Shown here piece after piece: positions 13,619 through 14,338 of a stretch of DNA of 14,338 nt. Below the pieces are notes generated by a model. That model worked only from the letters and a program-made list of their open reading frames with translations. It had not been told where the DNA came from and ran no database searches. The position numbers were made by a program, and so were the translations under genes. Position 1 is the first letter of the stretch; the number at the start of each line of letters is the position of its first letter. This DNA is from Phycisphaerales bacterium (lineage in GTDB: Bacteria; Planctomycetota; Phycisphaerae; Phycisphaerales; UBA1924). The stretch lies in the NCBI GenBank assembly GCA_030680655.1, contig JAUXUZ010000434.1, forward strand, positions 1-14,338, given 5' to 3'.

Positions 13619-14338
13619 ATGAGCAGCCGCTTCTTCACCTCAGAATCCGTCTCGATGGGCCACCCCGATAAAGTCGCCGACCAGATCTCCGACGCCGTCC
13701 TTGACGCCATGCTGGCCGACGACCCCTACAGCCGCGTCGCCTGCGAAACCCTCTGCGCCACCGGCCTGGTCGTCGTCGCCGGCGAGGTCACCACCAACAC
13801 CTACGTCGATATCCCCGAGCTGGTCCGCAAGACCGTCCGCGACATCGGCTACACCAGCGGCGACATGCGCTTCGACGCCGACTCGTGCTCGGTGCTCGTC
13901 GCCCTCAACAAGCAGTCCAACGACATCGCCATGGGCGTTGACAAGGACGGCGCCGGCGACCAGGGCATGATGTTCGGTTTCGCCTGCAAGGACACCCCCG
14001 AGCTGATGCCCCTGGCCATCCAGCTCTCACACCGCCTCGTCGAGCAGCAGGCCAACGTCCGCCGCGAGGGCAAGATCCCCGGCCTCCGCCCCGACGCCAA
14101 GAGCCAGGTGACCGTCGAGTACGAGAACGACAAGCCCGTCCGCGTCGACACCGTCGTGCTCTCAACCCAGCACGACAACACGTGGAACGAGCGCCAGAAG
14201 CAGCTCAAAGAGGCCGTCATCAAGCACATCATTAAGCCCGTGCTGGGCAAGTGGTGGAACCCGGGCATCATCACCCACGTCAACCCCACCGGCCGCTTCG
14301 AGATCGGCGGCCCCCACGGCGACACCGGCCTCACCGGG
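13619..14338 (+). CDS. metK: S-adenosylmethionine synthetase, 3' end outside the window
   Basis: MetK makes S-adenosylmethionine from methionine and ATP in the cytosol. 240 codons are visible with no stop before the window ends; full-length enzymes are about 380-400 residues. Motifs seen: FFTSESVSMGHPDKVADQIS at the N-terminus (substrate-binding His in GHPDK), GEVTTNTYVD, DKDGAGDQGMMFGFACKDT (ATP-binding signature), LRPDAKSQVTVEY, and HVNPTGRFEIGGPHGDTGLT at the edge. The ATG has a GGAG five bases upstream. The gene diverges from purM. No frameshift or oddity is seen in the visible part. Confidence 0.97.
   Translation, partial: MSSRFFTSESVSMGHPDKVADQISDAVLDAMLADDPYSRVACETLCATGLVVVAGEVTTNTYVDIPELVRKTVRDIGYTSGDMRFDADSCSVLVALNKQSNDIAMGVDKDGAGDQGMMFGFACKDTPELMPLAIQLSHRLVEQQANVRREGKIPGLRPDAKSQVTVEYENDKPVRVDTVVLSTQHDNTWNERQKQLKEAVIKHIIKPVLGKWWNPGIITHVNPTGRFEIGGPHGDTGLTG

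Overview
This 14.3 kb window is high-GC bacterial DNA with strongly C/G-ending codons, several genes lacking a clear Shine-Dalgarno site, and many small palindromic repeats between genes. These traits, with the gene mix (split purine genes, an exported rubrerythrin-like protein, a hybrid PAS kinase), suggest a Planctomycetota member, perhaps Phycisphaerae. That is an inference from style and content; no rRNA or tRNA gene is present to prove it.

Layout, left to right. (1) purE-purK, overlapping by 4 bp (N5-CAIR route of purine synthesis), then a palindromic repeat and a monomeric sarcosine oxidase-type flavoenzyme, all on +. (2) Convergent with it, on -, a secreted rubrerythrin-like protein that seems to have lost many of its metal ligands. 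(3) A divergent 196-bp gap leads to a signalling cluster on +: a membrane hybrid histidine kinase (2 TM, 2 PAS, HisKA, HATPase, degenerate receiver), a NarL/LuxR-type response regulator 36 bp downstream, and a LuxR-HTH protein with a GAF-like N-terminal region. The cluster ends in a strong intrinsic terminator at 8443-8481. (4) A soluble PglF/WbpM-type nucleotide-sugar 4,6-dehydratase. (5) A 290-bp gap with three near-identical hairpins, then dut. (6) On -, purM followed by phenylalanine 4-hydroxylase (phhA). (7) metK on +, diverging from purM and cut off by the window end.

Functional themes. purE, purK and purM supply purine nucleotides, dut sanitises dUTP, and metK makes S-adenosylmethionine. 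Sarcosine oxidase yields glycine, formaldehyde (or methylene-THF) and H2O2, so it could feed one-carbon and purine metabolism, though nothing in the sequence proves that link. The kinase and two LuxR-type proteins look like one regulatory unit whose targets cannot be read from this window.

The most interesting structure is not a gene. It is a family of short palindromes with a left end (G)GGTGCCAC, a loop usually containing GCTCTG, and arms that differ in sequence but remain complementary. Copies lie at 1759-1794, 10333-10366, 10446-10479, 10519-10550 and, more diverged, 11048-11082. One appears to lie in frame inside purK (1064-1102). A related composite repeat sits in the phhA leader (12206-12266). 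A separate 8-bp tandem repeat is embedded in purM. Other points are a kinase receiver with Glu in place of the phospho-acceptor Asp, and the ligand-poor exported rubrerythrin.
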